Shown: positions 1-8,410 of the stretch, one piece after another
How positions within the stretch are numbered: position 1 is the stretch's first letter
Layout of the letters: each line of letters starts with the position of its first letter
Virus record (IMG/VR): IMGVR_UViG_3300049459_000135
Coordinates: 1-57,715 of that record
Strand: one strand, 5' to 3'
Length of the DNA stretch: 57,715 bases
DNA from: a virus
Notes under the pieces: generated by a model
Told to the model about the DNA's origin: nothing
What the model saw: only the letters and a program-made list of their open reading frames with translations
The model's database searches: none
Translations under genes and position numbers: made by a program

Positions 1-262
1 CGCAACGGCGATCGTTGTCCCGCCCCACGTGCCGGCCGAGATCGTGCCGAGCGTCGTGAGATTCGTTGAACCGGCCCACGTTGAGAGCGCCGTATTCTCA
101 ACATTCCCGAGGCCTAAGTTAGTACGCGCACCCGCGGCGGTCGTACCACCCGTGCCACCGTTTGCAACGGCGATCGTTGTCCCGCCCCACGTGCCGGCCG
201 AGATCGTGCCGAGCGTCGTGAGATTCGTTGAACCGGCCCACGTTGAGAGCGCCGTATTCTCA
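1..262. repeat. 162-bp tandem direct repeat in the fibre-like gene
   Basis: Bases 2-100 recur exactly at 164-262, an offset of 162 bp (54 codons). A diverged copy of the same unit lies near 57454-57553. These encode the 54-residue protein repeats. The window ends also fall inside this repeat, so the true copy number may differ from what is assembled. Confidence 0.9.
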
Positions 263-609
263 ACGGAGCCTAACCCGACATCCGCCTTCGCAAGTGTTAG
301 GTCGGTCTTGAACTGCGACGGCGTGCGATTGGCCCAGGCGCCGGCCTTGAATTGCAAAACGTCATTGGCGCTCGGCGAAAGTCCGGCGATCGTCGTTAGA
401 TCACTGTCGGCCGTTTGCTTGCCGGCGACAGCGCTCGTGAGCGTCGTATCGGCGCTGTACAACTCCGTAAAGTTCGCGTTGATTTTCGCGCCCGCGACGG
501 GAAGGCTGTCGCCGGGCGGCGTGATTTTGACGGTTTGTTGCGCGGCTGGAAGTGCGAGCGCCATCGAGCACAGCGCGACGACTAAAGATAATTTAGGAAC
601 GAACTTCAC
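1..609 (-). CDS. Secreted fibre-like repeat protein, N-terminal part (continues across the circular joint)
   Basis: A GTG start at 609 follows an AGGAG ribosome site. The protein opens with a Sec-type signal peptide (about residues 1-23, hydrophobic core LSLVVALCSMALALPA), then a short linker and 54-residue repeats built around NTALSTWAGSTNLTTLGTI and GTWGGTTIAVANGGTG. The frame is open to base 1. Because bases 1-100 equal 57616-57715, it continues at 57615 and ends at 55960, giving about 754 residues. Such repeats are common in phage tail-fibre and receptor-binding proteins (family knowledge). A cleavable signal peptide is odd for a virion protein, so it could instead be exported by the lysogen or infected cell. 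It lies after the head genes and directly before the tail terminator. Confidence 0.8.
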   Translation of the reverse strand, partial: MKFVPKLSLVVALCSMALALPAAQQTVKITPPGDSLPVAGAKINANFTELYSADTTLTSAVAGKQTADSDLTTIAGLSPSANDVLQFKAGAWANRTPSQFKTDLTLAKADVGLGSVENTALSTWAGSTNLTTLGTISAGTWGGTTIAVANGGTGGTTAAGARTNLGLGNVENTALSTWAGSTNLTTLGTISAGTWGGTTIAVA

Positions 610-614
610 GGCGG

Positions 615-773
615 TTACTCCTGTTCCTGATCGAAGGTGATATCAGGCCGGTCGAACGTGATGTCTGGCCGGTCGAATGTAATCGGCACGCCTTCATTCA
701 CGTTGCGAATGACTCGAGCGCCTTGCACGCTCGCGTCAATGAGCCGCGCACCGATGAGCGTTGTAGTAATCAT
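615..773 (-). CDS. Small protein with FDRPDIT repeats, 52 aa
   Basis: ATG at 773 overlaps the upstream stop (ATGA) and the TAA at 617-615 sits within the ribosome site of the fibre-like gene, so the gene is tightly coupled at both ends. The C-terminal part carries a tandem repeat: ITFDRPD, ITFDRPD, ITFDQEQE. No family was recognised. Its place between the head-tail joining genes and the fibre-like gene suggests a small virion or assembly protein (inference). Confidence 0.6.
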   Translation of the reverse strand: MITTTLIGARLIDASVQGARVIRNVNEGVPITFDRPDITFDRPDITFDQEQE

Positions 774-1096
774 CGGATGAGCTCGATGACCAGTTGACCC
801 GCAACCGACACGCCGCGAATTGCGGTCACCGGCCCATCGACGACGGACGCGGTTGATTCACTCACGACGCCGGCTTTCCAGTCGATCCAACGTGCGTTAT
901 TGCTTTGAACTTTGGAGGGAAGCGAGGTCGTGTATTGAATTTTTCCCGAACCGCCTTCCGCGGGATGTAACGCGATCGTCGCAACTTTGCGCGCAAGCAC
1001 AATCGCCTCGCCGGTTGCCCCGTCGGCGACGATCGCTTCGCCATAGCCTTTGAAACTTCCGGCGTCGAGCGTCGTCGTATAAGTCTCGGTTTCCAT
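770..1096 (-). CDS. Hypothetical late protein, 108 aa
   Basis: Unrecognised, soluble, beta-rich looking protein (begins METETYTTTLDAGSFKGYG, ends QLVIELIR). It lies 7 nt after the head-tail joining gene and overlaps the 52-aa gene by four bases, so it belongs to the late structural operon. It could be a neck, collar or minor structural protein. Only position supports this. Confidence 0.7.
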   Translation of the reverse strand: METETYTTTLDAGSFKGYGEAIVADGATGEAIVLARKVATIALHPAEGGSGKIQYTTSLPSKVQSNNARWIDWKAGVVSESTASVVDGPVTAIRGVSVAGQLVIELIR

Positions 1097-1103
1097 GCGT
1101 CAC

Positions 1104-1421
1104 CTATTTAATAGTGCCGAGCTCTAAAATCGTTAGGCCGCTTTCATCGCCACCCGGCACGAGCTCGCGCAAGAATCTGAAAGTACCGTAACCTTGCACC
1201 TCGATTTGATCGTTCGTTGCAAGCTCGCCGATAACCGGCACGTAATGACAATCAAACGAGATTGCGAGCCCGACGACTTCACCGCCGGCAAGTGTTACGT
1301 CGCGGGCTTTATTCCAGAAGGCGCCCGCGATTTCCTCGCTGTTGACAATCGCGATGTCGCCGCCGGCCCGTGACCGGAAAATTCTTTCATCCATCCGTTT
1401 CATGAGGTCGGCGGCGGACAT
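1104..1421 (-). CDS. Head-tail joining protein, lambda FII-like
   Basis: 105 residues. The pattern GGEVVGLAISFD ... IEVQGYGTFRFLRELVPGGDESGLTILEL resembles phage head-tail joining (FII-type) proteins, which cap the filled head and form the tail docking site (family knowledge). It follows the capsid gene by 18 nt, the same order as in lambda (D, E, then the FII region). The match is by pattern and position, not by alignment. Confidence 0.65.
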   Translation of the reverse strand: MSAADLMKRMDERIFRSRAGGDIAIVNSEEIAGAFWNKARDVTLAGGEVVGLAISFDCHYVPVIGELATNDQIEVQGYGTFRFLRELVPGGDESGLTILELGTIK

Positions 1422-1439
1422 GGTTTTGTCTCCGTGTGG

Positions 1440-2477
1440 TTAAGTTGCTTTCCCGCGCAAGAGCATTGCGGGCCGCGTCGGCAGATACAGCGGATACGAA
1501 TACACTTCGAGATCGACGAAAAAATTTCTTTGATCGTCGGGAATGGTGAGCGCATAAAAAGGCTGGCCCGGCCTGTTCACGTTCTCGAAACTTTCGCCGG
1601 GCGCGTTCACGCGGAGGAATGAGCCGGGCGCCCCCACGGGGAAAAACTTAACTTTCGTCGGCGGCACCTCGACCGCGTGGTCATCACTGCCGATGTAATG
1701 CACCCAGTTGATATTGCCGAACACGAACTCATCGCCCCATCCTTGCTCGACGTTCGCGAATGCGCGACGTGCATCCGCCAAAGACAAGAACTCTTGATAT
1801 CGGTCGTGGACTTCCGTGTGTTTGATGAGCATCGCCCAAAAGTCATCGCCGGCCAGGCCGAACACGCGGACGCCGCGACTCCACGCGCCTTTAGAATTTC
1901 GGCGCATCGTGTCCCGAACCAGCGTGCACTTTTCCTGTAGCACGCCGACGGCTGGATTTGCGTTGTCGAGATCGAAGTCGATTTCGGCCGGTTGCGTGAT
2001 GTCCCACAGATCGAAATAGTTATAGATCACCGAGCCGTCGGCATCGAGTAGCAACCCCTGTGCGGCGCCGAGGCGCATGTTTTCATGCGTGAGCTCAACG
2101 TCGTTGCGCAACGAATCCATGCGACGCAACGTTTCGGATTGCACTTGCTCAAGTTCCGAGTCGGTACCGAACGCGCGAATGCCTTGGATTTCCGCGGCAT
2201 TCAGCCGATCGCCTTTCGCTATTCGCACCGTGCGAAAGTCGCGAATGTTGCGCGGGCTCTTTGTCGCCTGCGGCAACGGTGCACCGCGCGGCGTGACCGG
2301 CACGAGCGCCAGCACGTTGTCGCGCTTCTCGATTGCGATTGTCTCGGTTGAAATGTTCCGTTCCTCGAACATATTCAACGAACCGAGCCATTGCGGCTGA
2401 TAAGGCACTTCTTCGAGCGCGGCGGTTATCTCAACCGTCCCGAATGCGTTGTCATTAAAAATATCAATCGTAGCCAT
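1440..2477 (-). CDS. Major capsid protein, lambda gpE family
   Basis: 345 residues, a usual length for the phage capsid protein E family. The family look is clear: N-terminal MATIDIFNDNAFGTVEITAAL, an acidic IRAFGTDSELEQVQSE region, a helix rich in charged residues around ELTHENMRLGAAQGLLLDADG, and a C-terminal beta-rich part ending SYPLYLPTRPAMLLRG. It forms the icosahedral shell, with the decoration protein encoded just upstream and the protease/scaffold before that, as in lambda C-Nu3-D-E. Confidence 0.92.
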   Translation of the reverse strand: MATIDIFNDNAFGTVEITAALEEVPYQPQWLGSLNMFEERNISTETIAIEKRDNVLALVPVTPRGAPLPQATKSPRNIRDFRTVRIAKGDRLNAAEIQGIRAFGTDSELEQVQSETLRRMDSLRNDVELTHENMRLGAAQGLLLDADGSVIYNYFDLWDITQPAEIDFDLDNANPAVGVLQEKCTLVRDTMRRNSKGAWSRGVRVFGLAGDDFWAMLIKHTEVHDRYQEFLSLADARRAFANVEQGWGDEFVFGNINWVHYIGSDDHAVEVPPTKVKFFPVGAPGSFLRVNAPGESFENVNRPGQPFYALTIPDDQRNFFVDLEVYSYPLYLPTRPAMLLRGKAT

Positions 2478-2537
2478 CGAACTGACTCCTAAAAGAATGG
2501 GGAAGTGTGGCGAATGAATGCGCGCGGTTGGATTCGC

Positions 2538-2909
2538 TTACGGGCGCGGGATGATTCCGAGCGCGCGCAACCCAACGAGCGCCGCGGCGCGTTCGCCCGT
2601 GTCCAATTCGTCGGCGAACACAAGTTCGTTTTCATTCACCTCGGCGTCACGCACGATTGCGGTCGCTTCGATGTCACCGTCGGTTGCGTCCACGTTGTCC
2701 CACAGGATGCCGGCCACCGTGTCCGAGTCATCCGTGCCACCGGCTGCGGCAAGGCCGACGTACTTTCCCGATGCGGTGAGTTTTCCGAGCACGGCGCCGG
2801 CTTGCAGGACTTCGCCCGAGAGCACCGTGATTTGTTCCCGCGAGCGTGTCTTGTTGGATTCGCTCACCAAGAAACCGGCGGCGTGTACGCCTTCAGTAAA
2901 TTTCGTCAT
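2538..2909 (-). CDS. Head decoration protein, lambda gpD-like
   Basis: 123 residues. The central stretch (ITVLSGEVLQAGAVLGKLT ... VAGILWDNVDATDGD ... AIVRDAEVNENELVF) is typical of the HDPD decoration family, which binds as trimers to the expanded shell and stabilises it. It lies between the protease/scaffold and capsid genes, the expected place. Confidence 0.9.
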   Translation of the reverse strand: MTKFTEGVHAAGFLVSESNKTRSREQITVLSGEVLQAGAVLGKLTASGKYVGLAAAGGTDDSDTVAGILWDNVDATDGDIEATAIVRDAEVNENELVFADELDTGERAAALVGLRALGIIPRP

Positions 2910-2963
2910 GGTCTTTGGACTCCGAAAAAGATTAGGAAGAAATGCGAGGCGCGCGAGGCCGGG

Positions 2964-3440
2964 TTATCGCGCTTTTCGTTCCTTCAATTTCGTAACGGCC
3001 TTGCCCCATCCGGACGCCTTCGCCGCCGGCGTGCCCGGTGTCGGCGCATGGGCCGCGCGCGTAGCGTCTGAGGCGATCGCACCGACCGACACGCCGCGCT
3101 CCTTCATCGTGGCCAAAATCTTTTGGCTCGCGGCCTCTGCGGTCGTACCCTCTTTGATTGCCGCGGCGACCTCCGTCTCGAAGCCGGCCGGCGCAATGGC
3201 TTGAATCGCCACGATGCGCGCGCGCTCACCTTCGATCGCGGCTTTGACTTTCGCGTCGAGCTCCGCGAGGCCTTCGGTTTTTCCTTCGGCCTTGCCTTTA
3301 TCGAACGACTCGCCGCGAATCTTTGAAAGGTCCGGTTCTTTGACCGAGATTTCCTCCGGCTTGTGACCGGCCAAAATCGCGGCGTGTAGTTCGGCCGTGT
3401 TTGCTACCGCAACCGGCCCTTTTGCTGTCGATGTCGACAT
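2964..3440 (-). CDS. Scaffold protein from internal start (Nu3-like)
   Basis: In frame with the protease gene. An ATG at 3440 (MSTSTAKG) is preceded by a full AGGAGG Shine-Dalgarno sequence with 9 nt spacing, better than almost any other site in the window. It would give a 158-residue, highly charged, helical protein lacking the protease domain. Lambda makes its scaffold Nu3 in the same way from within gene C. The internal site is seen directly; its use is inferred. Confidence 0.75.
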   Translation of the reverse strand: MSTSTAKGPVAVANTAELHAAILAGHKPEEISVKEPDLSKIRGESFDKGKAEGKTEGLAELDAKVKAAIEGERARIVAIQAIAPAGFETEVAAAIKEGTTAEAASQKILATMKERGVSVGAIASDATRAAHAPTPGTPAAKASGWGKAVTKLKERKAR

Positions 3441-4283
3441 GGTGAATTGCCTCCTAGTGAATTGACTGGCAGGACCGGCCAGCGCGGATATAACGGACTC
3501 GAGAGAGCCAAGACGGTCGGCCATGCGCGCGTTGACCGCGTGCTGTCCGACCAGCAAGCCACCGCGGCCGAAGTCACGTTCGACAACGGCCGGTGAAACG
3601 TTGCGATGCTGCGCGACGGCTTCGACGAAGACCGTCGCCATGTCGTCGGCAATCTTTTGAACTTTCGCGCGGCCTTCATCCGTTGACGGATCAAGACGCT
3701 TATCAGGCGATGAGCTCGAGACGATTTCGATTGTGCGAACGTCAGACTTTGCGTCGCGCTTGCTCGTGTCTTTGTACGCAATGACGACGCCGATTGATCC
3801 GAGTACGGCGGTTGCGTCGATAATCATTTTCTCCGCGGCCGATGCAATCCAGTAACCGCCGCTCGCCACCATTCCGCCGCCGTAGGCCCACACCGGTTTG
3901 ACGGCTCGCGCTTCAAAGATCATTTGCGCAAGCTCGTGCATCCCTTTGGCATCGCCGCCCGGCGAGTCGATGTTCAACACAATGGCCTTCACTGCGCTGT
4001 CATCGACGGCCGCGCGAATGTCGGTCGCTAAAACATCGGTCGAAGTCGCGCCCGAAATTTCGGTGAACAGATTTGCGTATCTGAAAATAGGACCGATGAC
4101 CGGCACGACGGCCACGCCGTCGCGATTCTCAACGGTGCGCGTGTTCGCAAGCGGCTTGCCGGCTTTCGCGGCGAGCGCTTCCGGATCGCCCATACGATCG
4201 GCGATAGCTAGAAGTTGCTCGAGCGCATCCGGCAACATGGCCCACGGGCGCGTGAGCGCGACATCGAAAGCGCGAATAGTCAT
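2964..4283 (-). CDS. Prohead S49-type protease fused to scaffold
   Basis: 439 residues. Residues about 50-270 form a ClpP/SppA-like serine protease domain: NIDSPGGDAKG (105-114) and GGMVASGGYWIASA (136-149), with Ser141 the likely nucleophile. The C-terminal 158 residues are charged, helical and Ala-rich (KGKAEGKTEGLAELDAKV), as in phage scaffolds, and can also be made alone from the internal start at 3440. Role: removal of scaffold and itself during head maturation, as lambda gpC. It follows the portal gene, separated by a terminator-like hairpin. Confidence 0.9.
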   Translation of the reverse strand: MTIRAFDVALTRPWAMLPDALEQLLAIADRMGDPEALAAKAGKPLANTRTVENRDGVAVVPVIGPIFRYANLFTEISGATSTDVLATDIRAAVDDSAVKAIVLNIDSPGGDAKGMHELAQMIFEARAVKPVWAYGGGMVASGGYWIASAAEKMIIDATAVLGSIGVVIAYKDTSKRDAKSDVRTIEIVSSSSPDKRLDPSTDEGRAKVQKIADDMATVFVEAVAQHRNVSPAVVERDFGRGGLLVGQHAVNARMADRLGSLESVISALAGPASQFTRRQFTMSTSTAKGPVAVANTAELHAAILAGHKPEEISVKEPDLSKIRGESFDKGKAEGKTEGLAELDAKVKAAIEGERARIVAIQAIAPAGFETEVAAAIKEGTTAEAASQKILATMKERGVSVGAIASDATRAAHAPTPGTPAAKASGWGKAVTKLKERKAR

Positions 4284-4304
4284 TTCGGGAGCTCCATAAA
4301 GCAG

Positions 4305-4327
4305 AAACCCCGCACTAAGCGGGGTTT
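4305..4327 (-). terminator. Terminator-like hairpin between portal and protease genes
   Basis: A perfect 9-bp stem (AAACCCCGC / GCGGGGTTT) with a 5-nt loop includes the portal stop codon. On the minus strand the stem ends in TTT and is followed by CTGCTTT, a moderate U-tract. It could attenuate downstream head genes unless the polymerase is antiterminated, or protect the mRNA end. Confidence 0.5.
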
Positions 4328-6180
4328 TCTTCGGTCGGGTCTGGCGGCTCGTCGGGCGGATCTTTCATCGGATCGCGCTCCGGATCGGCCGGCGGTTCAT
4401 TTGCCGGCGGCGTATCGGGCGCCGATGGGCCGTGACCGTGCGCAGGTTGCAACGTGATCGGCCGCCGCGGCGGCTCGTCTTTCCACAATTGCAACGTTTC
4501 CGGCGACATCGGCGGCAATCCCATCCGCTCGCGGAATTGTTCCTCGTCGGCCGCTTGCGGCGTAAGCGCGCCGACTTTCACGGCAACGCCGTACGTCTCC
4601 GAATCGTTCATTTCCGCCCGTCGCCGGCGTGCAAGCTCGCGCTCGCGGGTCGCGCGTACATCGCTCCACGCCTCGCCCATCATCGCGGCGCATTCCATCG
4701 TTTCGTTAGACAGTCCTTTCTCGATGCGCATCGCCGCGGCTTCGGTCTCTTGCTTCTCATCCATCGAGCCGCGGGCCGGACCTATCCAGATGCAACGCAG
4801 GTACGCGGCGCGCCGTTGCGGATCGGCATAACCCGAGACGGGAATTTTGCTGCGGGCCACCGCTTCGTCGAACCACAGTTCGCGGACCGGCGAACAGAAT
4901 TGTTGAACGCGACTTTGCCGGCGTAGGGTGTAGAACCTCCACGCTTGCAGCATCGCCGCGCGCGCCGCGCTGTAGCTGGTCTGATAACGCAGCAAAAGCT
5001 CATCGACCGGAAGCTCGAGGGATGCGCCCATTTGCGTACACACCGCAGTAAAGAACGGATCGAAAGACGAATTCGGGCGGGTCGGGTTTGCGAACTCCGC
5101 CTCTTCGCCTGGCGCCAGGTCAACAACGGCACCATGCCCTAGTGATAAGTCGCCGGTCGGCGCCGGCGTCTTGTCGCCGGGCGCGGTTGCATTCGTGAAG
5201 GCCGCAAGCGGATTGCCGGCGGCGTTGAAAGCGTTTACGGGTTTCTTCAGAAATACCGTAAACATCGCGGAGATCACCGCGGCGATGAGCTCCGCACGGC
5301 TGTATTGCTCGAGTGATTGAAGCGGCTCGAGAATCGGCGCGAGGAACGGCACGCCGCGCACCTGCGCGATGCGCTCTTTATCATTGAAAATGTGCATTGC
5401 CCGGCGCCGTCCGGTCTGCGCGCCGAACACATCCACGACGTCCCATCCGTCGGGCGCCGTGCCGGCTTTATCGTCTGGATGGCGCCGGCGTATGTGATAG
5501 CGGACCGGCGCGCCGAGCTCATCCATTTCTACACCGTCAACCAAACTCGGCGACGGAAGCCGATTCGTCGGCGTCGAAACGCGCACGCCGTCGATAAGTT
5601 GGACCTTTGTTCCATACGTGCAACCCGGTCGCACTTCAAACGGCGTCAACGCGAATACATCGCCACCGAGCGTTGCGGAAATCTCGACGAGCAATTGCTG
5701 TGCGTAGTGATCTAGCATTGCCTCCGCGTCGCATTCCTGCGGATTCTCCGCATACCGTGCCCACTCGCGATTAATCGTTTCGTTCAACGCGATCGCGTCA
5801 TCTTCGCTCAGTCCGAGAAATTGCGAATCGACATTGCTGTGCGGGATTATTCCCGTGCCGATGACGTTCGTTCGGACTCGAGTCACGGCCGCGCGCGCGA
5901 CCATGTGACCGCGGAATGCATCGTTACTGCGCGCGATCATGGTCTCACGCTCGCGCGTCGGTAAGTCCGTTCGACCGCTTCCGAGTGCAGGAGCCCAATT
6001 CACCAAACTTCGCAACACGCGCGAAGCACCGCGCCACCGTGTTTCGCTCCGTTGCGGCGACGTGCCCGTCGCGCCGGTCGCCGTGAAAATCTTCAGTTGC
6101 GCACGCACGGCGCGCGAGAGCTCGCGGCGGACGGCGTACCCTGGCGCGTATCGCGCAATGGCTCGGTCGAGTCTGTTCAT
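4315..6180 (-). CDS. Portal protein, lambda gpB family
   Basis: 621 residues. The N-terminal half has the lambda-portal pattern (RERETMIARSNDAFRGHMVARA, TNVIGTGIIPHS, EWARYAENPQECDAEA), then a central wing region (LEPLQSLEQYSRAELIAAVI) and a tunnel region ending with a Pro/Glu-rich tail. It forms the dodecameric ring at the head vertex through which DNA is packaged. The start overlaps the gpW-like stop by 4 bases. Confidence 0.93.
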   Translation of the reverse strand: MNRLDRAIARYAPGYAVRRELSRAVRAQLKIFTATGATGTSPQRSETRWRGASRVLRSLVNWAPALGSGRTDLPTRERETMIARSNDAFRGHMVARAAVTRVRTNVIGTGIIPHSNVDSQFLGLSEDDAIALNETINREWARYAENPQECDAEAMLDHYAQQLLVEISATLGGDVFALTPFEVRPGCTYGTKVQLIDGVRVSTPTNRLPSPSLVDGVEMDELGAPVRYHIRRRHPDDKAGTAPDGWDVVDVFGAQTGRRRAMHIFNDKERIAQVRGVPFLAPILEPLQSLEQYSRAELIAAVISAMFTVFLKKPVNAFNAAGNPLAAFTNATAPGDKTPAPTGDLSLGHGAVVDLAPGEEAEFANPTRPNSSFDPFFTAVCTQMGASLELPVDELLLRYQTSYSAARAAMLQAWRFYTLRRQSRVQQFCSPVRELWFDEAVARSKIPVSGYADPQRRAAYLRCIWIGPARGSMDEKQETEAAAMRIEKGLSNETMECAAMMGEAWSDVRATRERELARRRRAEMNDSETYGVAVKVGALTPQAADEEQFRERMGLPPMSPETLQLWKDEPPRRPITLQPAHGHGPSAPDTPPANEPPADPERDPMKDPPDEPPDPTEENPA

Positions 6181-6401
6181 GATTGCGGCGTGATGTAGCT
6201 GATACGGTTGCGGCCCGCATGCGGGTCGAGTGTGCTAGCGAGACGTTGTTCGCATTCGGCGTGCAGCTTTTTCAAGGCGTCTAAGTCGGCCAACGTGACG
6301 CGCCGGCCTTCGTAGGTCACGTCTTGACCGCCGAGAATGACGTCCTCGATTGCCGTCCAAACGGCGTCGCGCCTGGCGCTCCAATCAATTGTTACGGCCA
6401 T
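6177..6401 (-). CDS. Head completion protein, gpW-like
   Basis: 74 residues, close to lambda gpW in length and position between terminase and portal. Features include RRDAVWTAIEDVILGGQDVTYEGRRVTLADLDALKKL, where the conserved strand (YEGRRVTLADLDAL) matches the gpW pattern. In lambda gpW closes the portal vertex after packaging. Confidence 0.85.
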   Translation of the reverse strand: MAVTIDWSARRDAVWTAIEDVILGGQDVTYEGRRVTLADLDALKKLHAECEQRLASTLDPHAGRNRISYITPQS

Positions 6402-8410
6402 TAGATTTCGACTCCTGTGCTTCGTGTCCCGCGGCTCGGAGCGTGCGCCGCCGGCGTCGCGGCCTTCGGTTGCGGATCGGTGAGCAAGTGCACGTTCATG
6501 GCATACGCCGCCGCCGTGTTGAGTGCTTCGGCATCAAGGTCATGATTCGCGCGGCGTGTTCGTATCCATCGGACGCGGCCCGACGGCAACACGACGCGGC
6601 CTTCCGAAACAATTTGCTGACAAAAGTCGTCGGTCGTCTCGCGCGCAAGATGCCATCCGCCCGGCTGATCCTCCGGCCAATCAATGCGCGAGTGAATCCA
6701 CGACTTGAAAAAATCCGAGTCCAAGTGAAACAACTGCAAGCCTTCCTTGATCGTCTTGCCGGAAAGCGTTATGTCGATCGCCGACACTTTTATCGGCTTG
6801 TCTTGCGATTCGTGTCCTTTGCTCGGAAACGCAAGGCCGAGGTGCGCGCGGCAAAATTTATAAATCTGATTGTCCGGCCGGCGCCACTTGTCGCCAGGCC
6901 TGAAGCCCGAATCAATGAGCATCATCTGTATGCGCTGGCCGTTGATCGGCGTGAGCAGCAAGCGCGCGAGCTCGAGCCACACATGATCGTGTTCAGTCTC
7001 GCCCATGAATTCGCCGTGACGAATCAACCACGACTCATAACGCGGCGCCCATCCGCGCACAGTCCAGATAAGCGAGCGCTTTTGGACATCGACGCCACAA
7101 CTTAAAATTTGCACGCCGGCCGGAATCTCATCGAATCCGTAATCCCGACGCAGGTCCGCGACGCGCTGCCAGTCCGGCGCCTCGCCGCCGACGCGAAACA
7201 ATTCGCCGAATCGGGTATTGATGACGCCTTTGATGCGCTCGATATCGCCGCTTCGCACGGCCTCGAGATAGGAGCGCGCGCGATCGCCAAACGAACGCCA
7301 CGGCGAGCACAGACCCGAAACCCAAAAGCTCGCCGTATCGTTTTCCTCCGGCTCGCCTTCGATTACACCGTCGTTCGTCACGCGCTGGCCCGGCGCGACG
7401 AACACACCGCGCGAATTCATTTCGACTTTGCTTGTGTCGTCGATGAGCGCCGCACAGTGCGGACATTGCAAACGCGCCTCGCGCTTCGCACGTTGCGGCG
7501 ACGCATCTTTCGGCCATACGAGCAAGCGAAATCGCGGAATGAAGTACGCCGCACAATGCGGACACGGCCAGGCCCACTCGTGCCGCGTGCCACCTTGAAA
7601 CAATTTCCAAATCGCGGAGCCGACTTCTTCCGGTTCCGCAACGGCCCATCGTTCTAAGCCGTGCTCATCCGTGTATGTGTCGACGTTCCCTTCGGTTGGC
7701 GTCGATGTCACGATGCTGACTCCATCCGCGTAGGACTCAAGACGCGCTTCAGCCATTTCGAGCGGCGAACCTTCACCGCCGACATTCTTCTTCATGCGGT
7801 CGAGCTCGTCGATTTCGACGATGGCCGCATTCTGGCCGGCGAGCTCCGTAGGGGAACCGGCCCACGCAAAACGAACTTCGACACCGGCGATAAGCTTCAG
7901 CGTCTTCGACGAGCTCTTACCCTTGGCCAATTGGTCCCACAGCGCCGGCACGCCGCGAATCATCTTGGTCCATCGCGGCTCAATCACCTTTTCAATGTTC
8001 GATTTTGTGGGACCTATGTAGATAATGGGCGCCGGATCATCGGCGAGTCTTTGCCCCTGCACGTTCATGAGCACGCCGTCGGTTTTGCTTGTCTGTGCTC
8101 CCTGCACGACGACGATGCGTTTTCTTCGACCGCTTACGACCTCGCGGCCTATCGGAATAATCCACGGCGTCCGATGACTGCGAAACGGTCCCGGCTCCGG
8201 GCTGCCCTTCGGCAGTATTCGATTCGCGTCCGCCCACTGGTCCGGCGTTCTCCGCGGCGGCGGATTCCATAGCGGCAACGTCGCACGCAACGCGCTCGCA
8301 AGACTCCGCAAGCCTTCCGATGACTTGCGCCAAGGTGGCGCGGACGGCGTGATGTTCTTCACGCAATCGCTCGCGGATTCTTCCCGCGTCACTAACTCCG
8401 GCGAATTCAT
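6401..8410 (-). CDS. Terminase large subunit, lambda gpA family
   Basis: 669 residues, usual for the family. It has WADANRILPKGSPEPGPF (about residues 59-76), a Walker A-like VVQGAQTSKTDG (102-112), ATPase motif AIVEIDELDRM, a CxxC pair (CPHC), and a C-terminal nuclease region with LSCGVDVQ and MLIDSGF. It cuts and pumps DNA as an ATP-driven motor with the small subunit. The start lies inside the small-subunit gene: the first 125 codons overlap it in another frame, and the conserved residues there show this part is truly coding. Confidence 0.93.
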   Translation of the reverse strand: MNSPELVTREESASDCVKNITPSAPPWRKSSEGLRSLASALRATLPLWNPPPRRTPDQWADANRILPKGSPEPGPFRSHRTPWIIPIGREVVSGRRKRIVVVQGAQTSKTDGVLMNVQGQRLADDPAPIIYIGPTKSNIEKVIEPRWTKMIRGVPALWDQLAKGKSSSKTLKLIAGVEVRFAWAGSPTELAGQNAAIVEIDELDRMKKNVGGEGSPLEMAEARLESYADGVSIVTSTPTEGNVDTYTDEHGLERWAVAEPEEVGSAIWKLFQGGTRHEWAWPCPHCAAYFIPRFRLLVWPKDASPQRAKREARLQCPHCAALIDDTSKVEMNSRGVFVAPGQRVTNDGVIEGEPEENDTASFWVSGLCSPWRSFGDRARSYLEAVRSGDIERIKGVINTRFGELFRVGGEAPDWQRVADLRRDYGFDEIPAGVQILSCGVDVQKRSLIWTVRGWAPRYESWLIRHGEFMGETEHDHVWLELARLLLTPINGQRIQMMLIDSGFRPGDKWRRPDNQIYKFCRAHLGLAFPSKGHESQDKPIKVSAIDITLSGKTIKEGLQLFHLDSDFFKSWIHSRIDWPEDQPGGWHLARETTDDFCQQIVSEGRVVLPSGRVRWIRTRRANHDLDAEALNTAAAYAMNVHLLTDPQPKAATPAAHAPSRGTRSTGVEI

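Noticed and set aside
29-640. Plus-strand open frame, 203 aa, Pro/Val-rich repeats
   Set aside because: It is antisense to the fibre-like gene and mirrors its repeats; no start signal or family.
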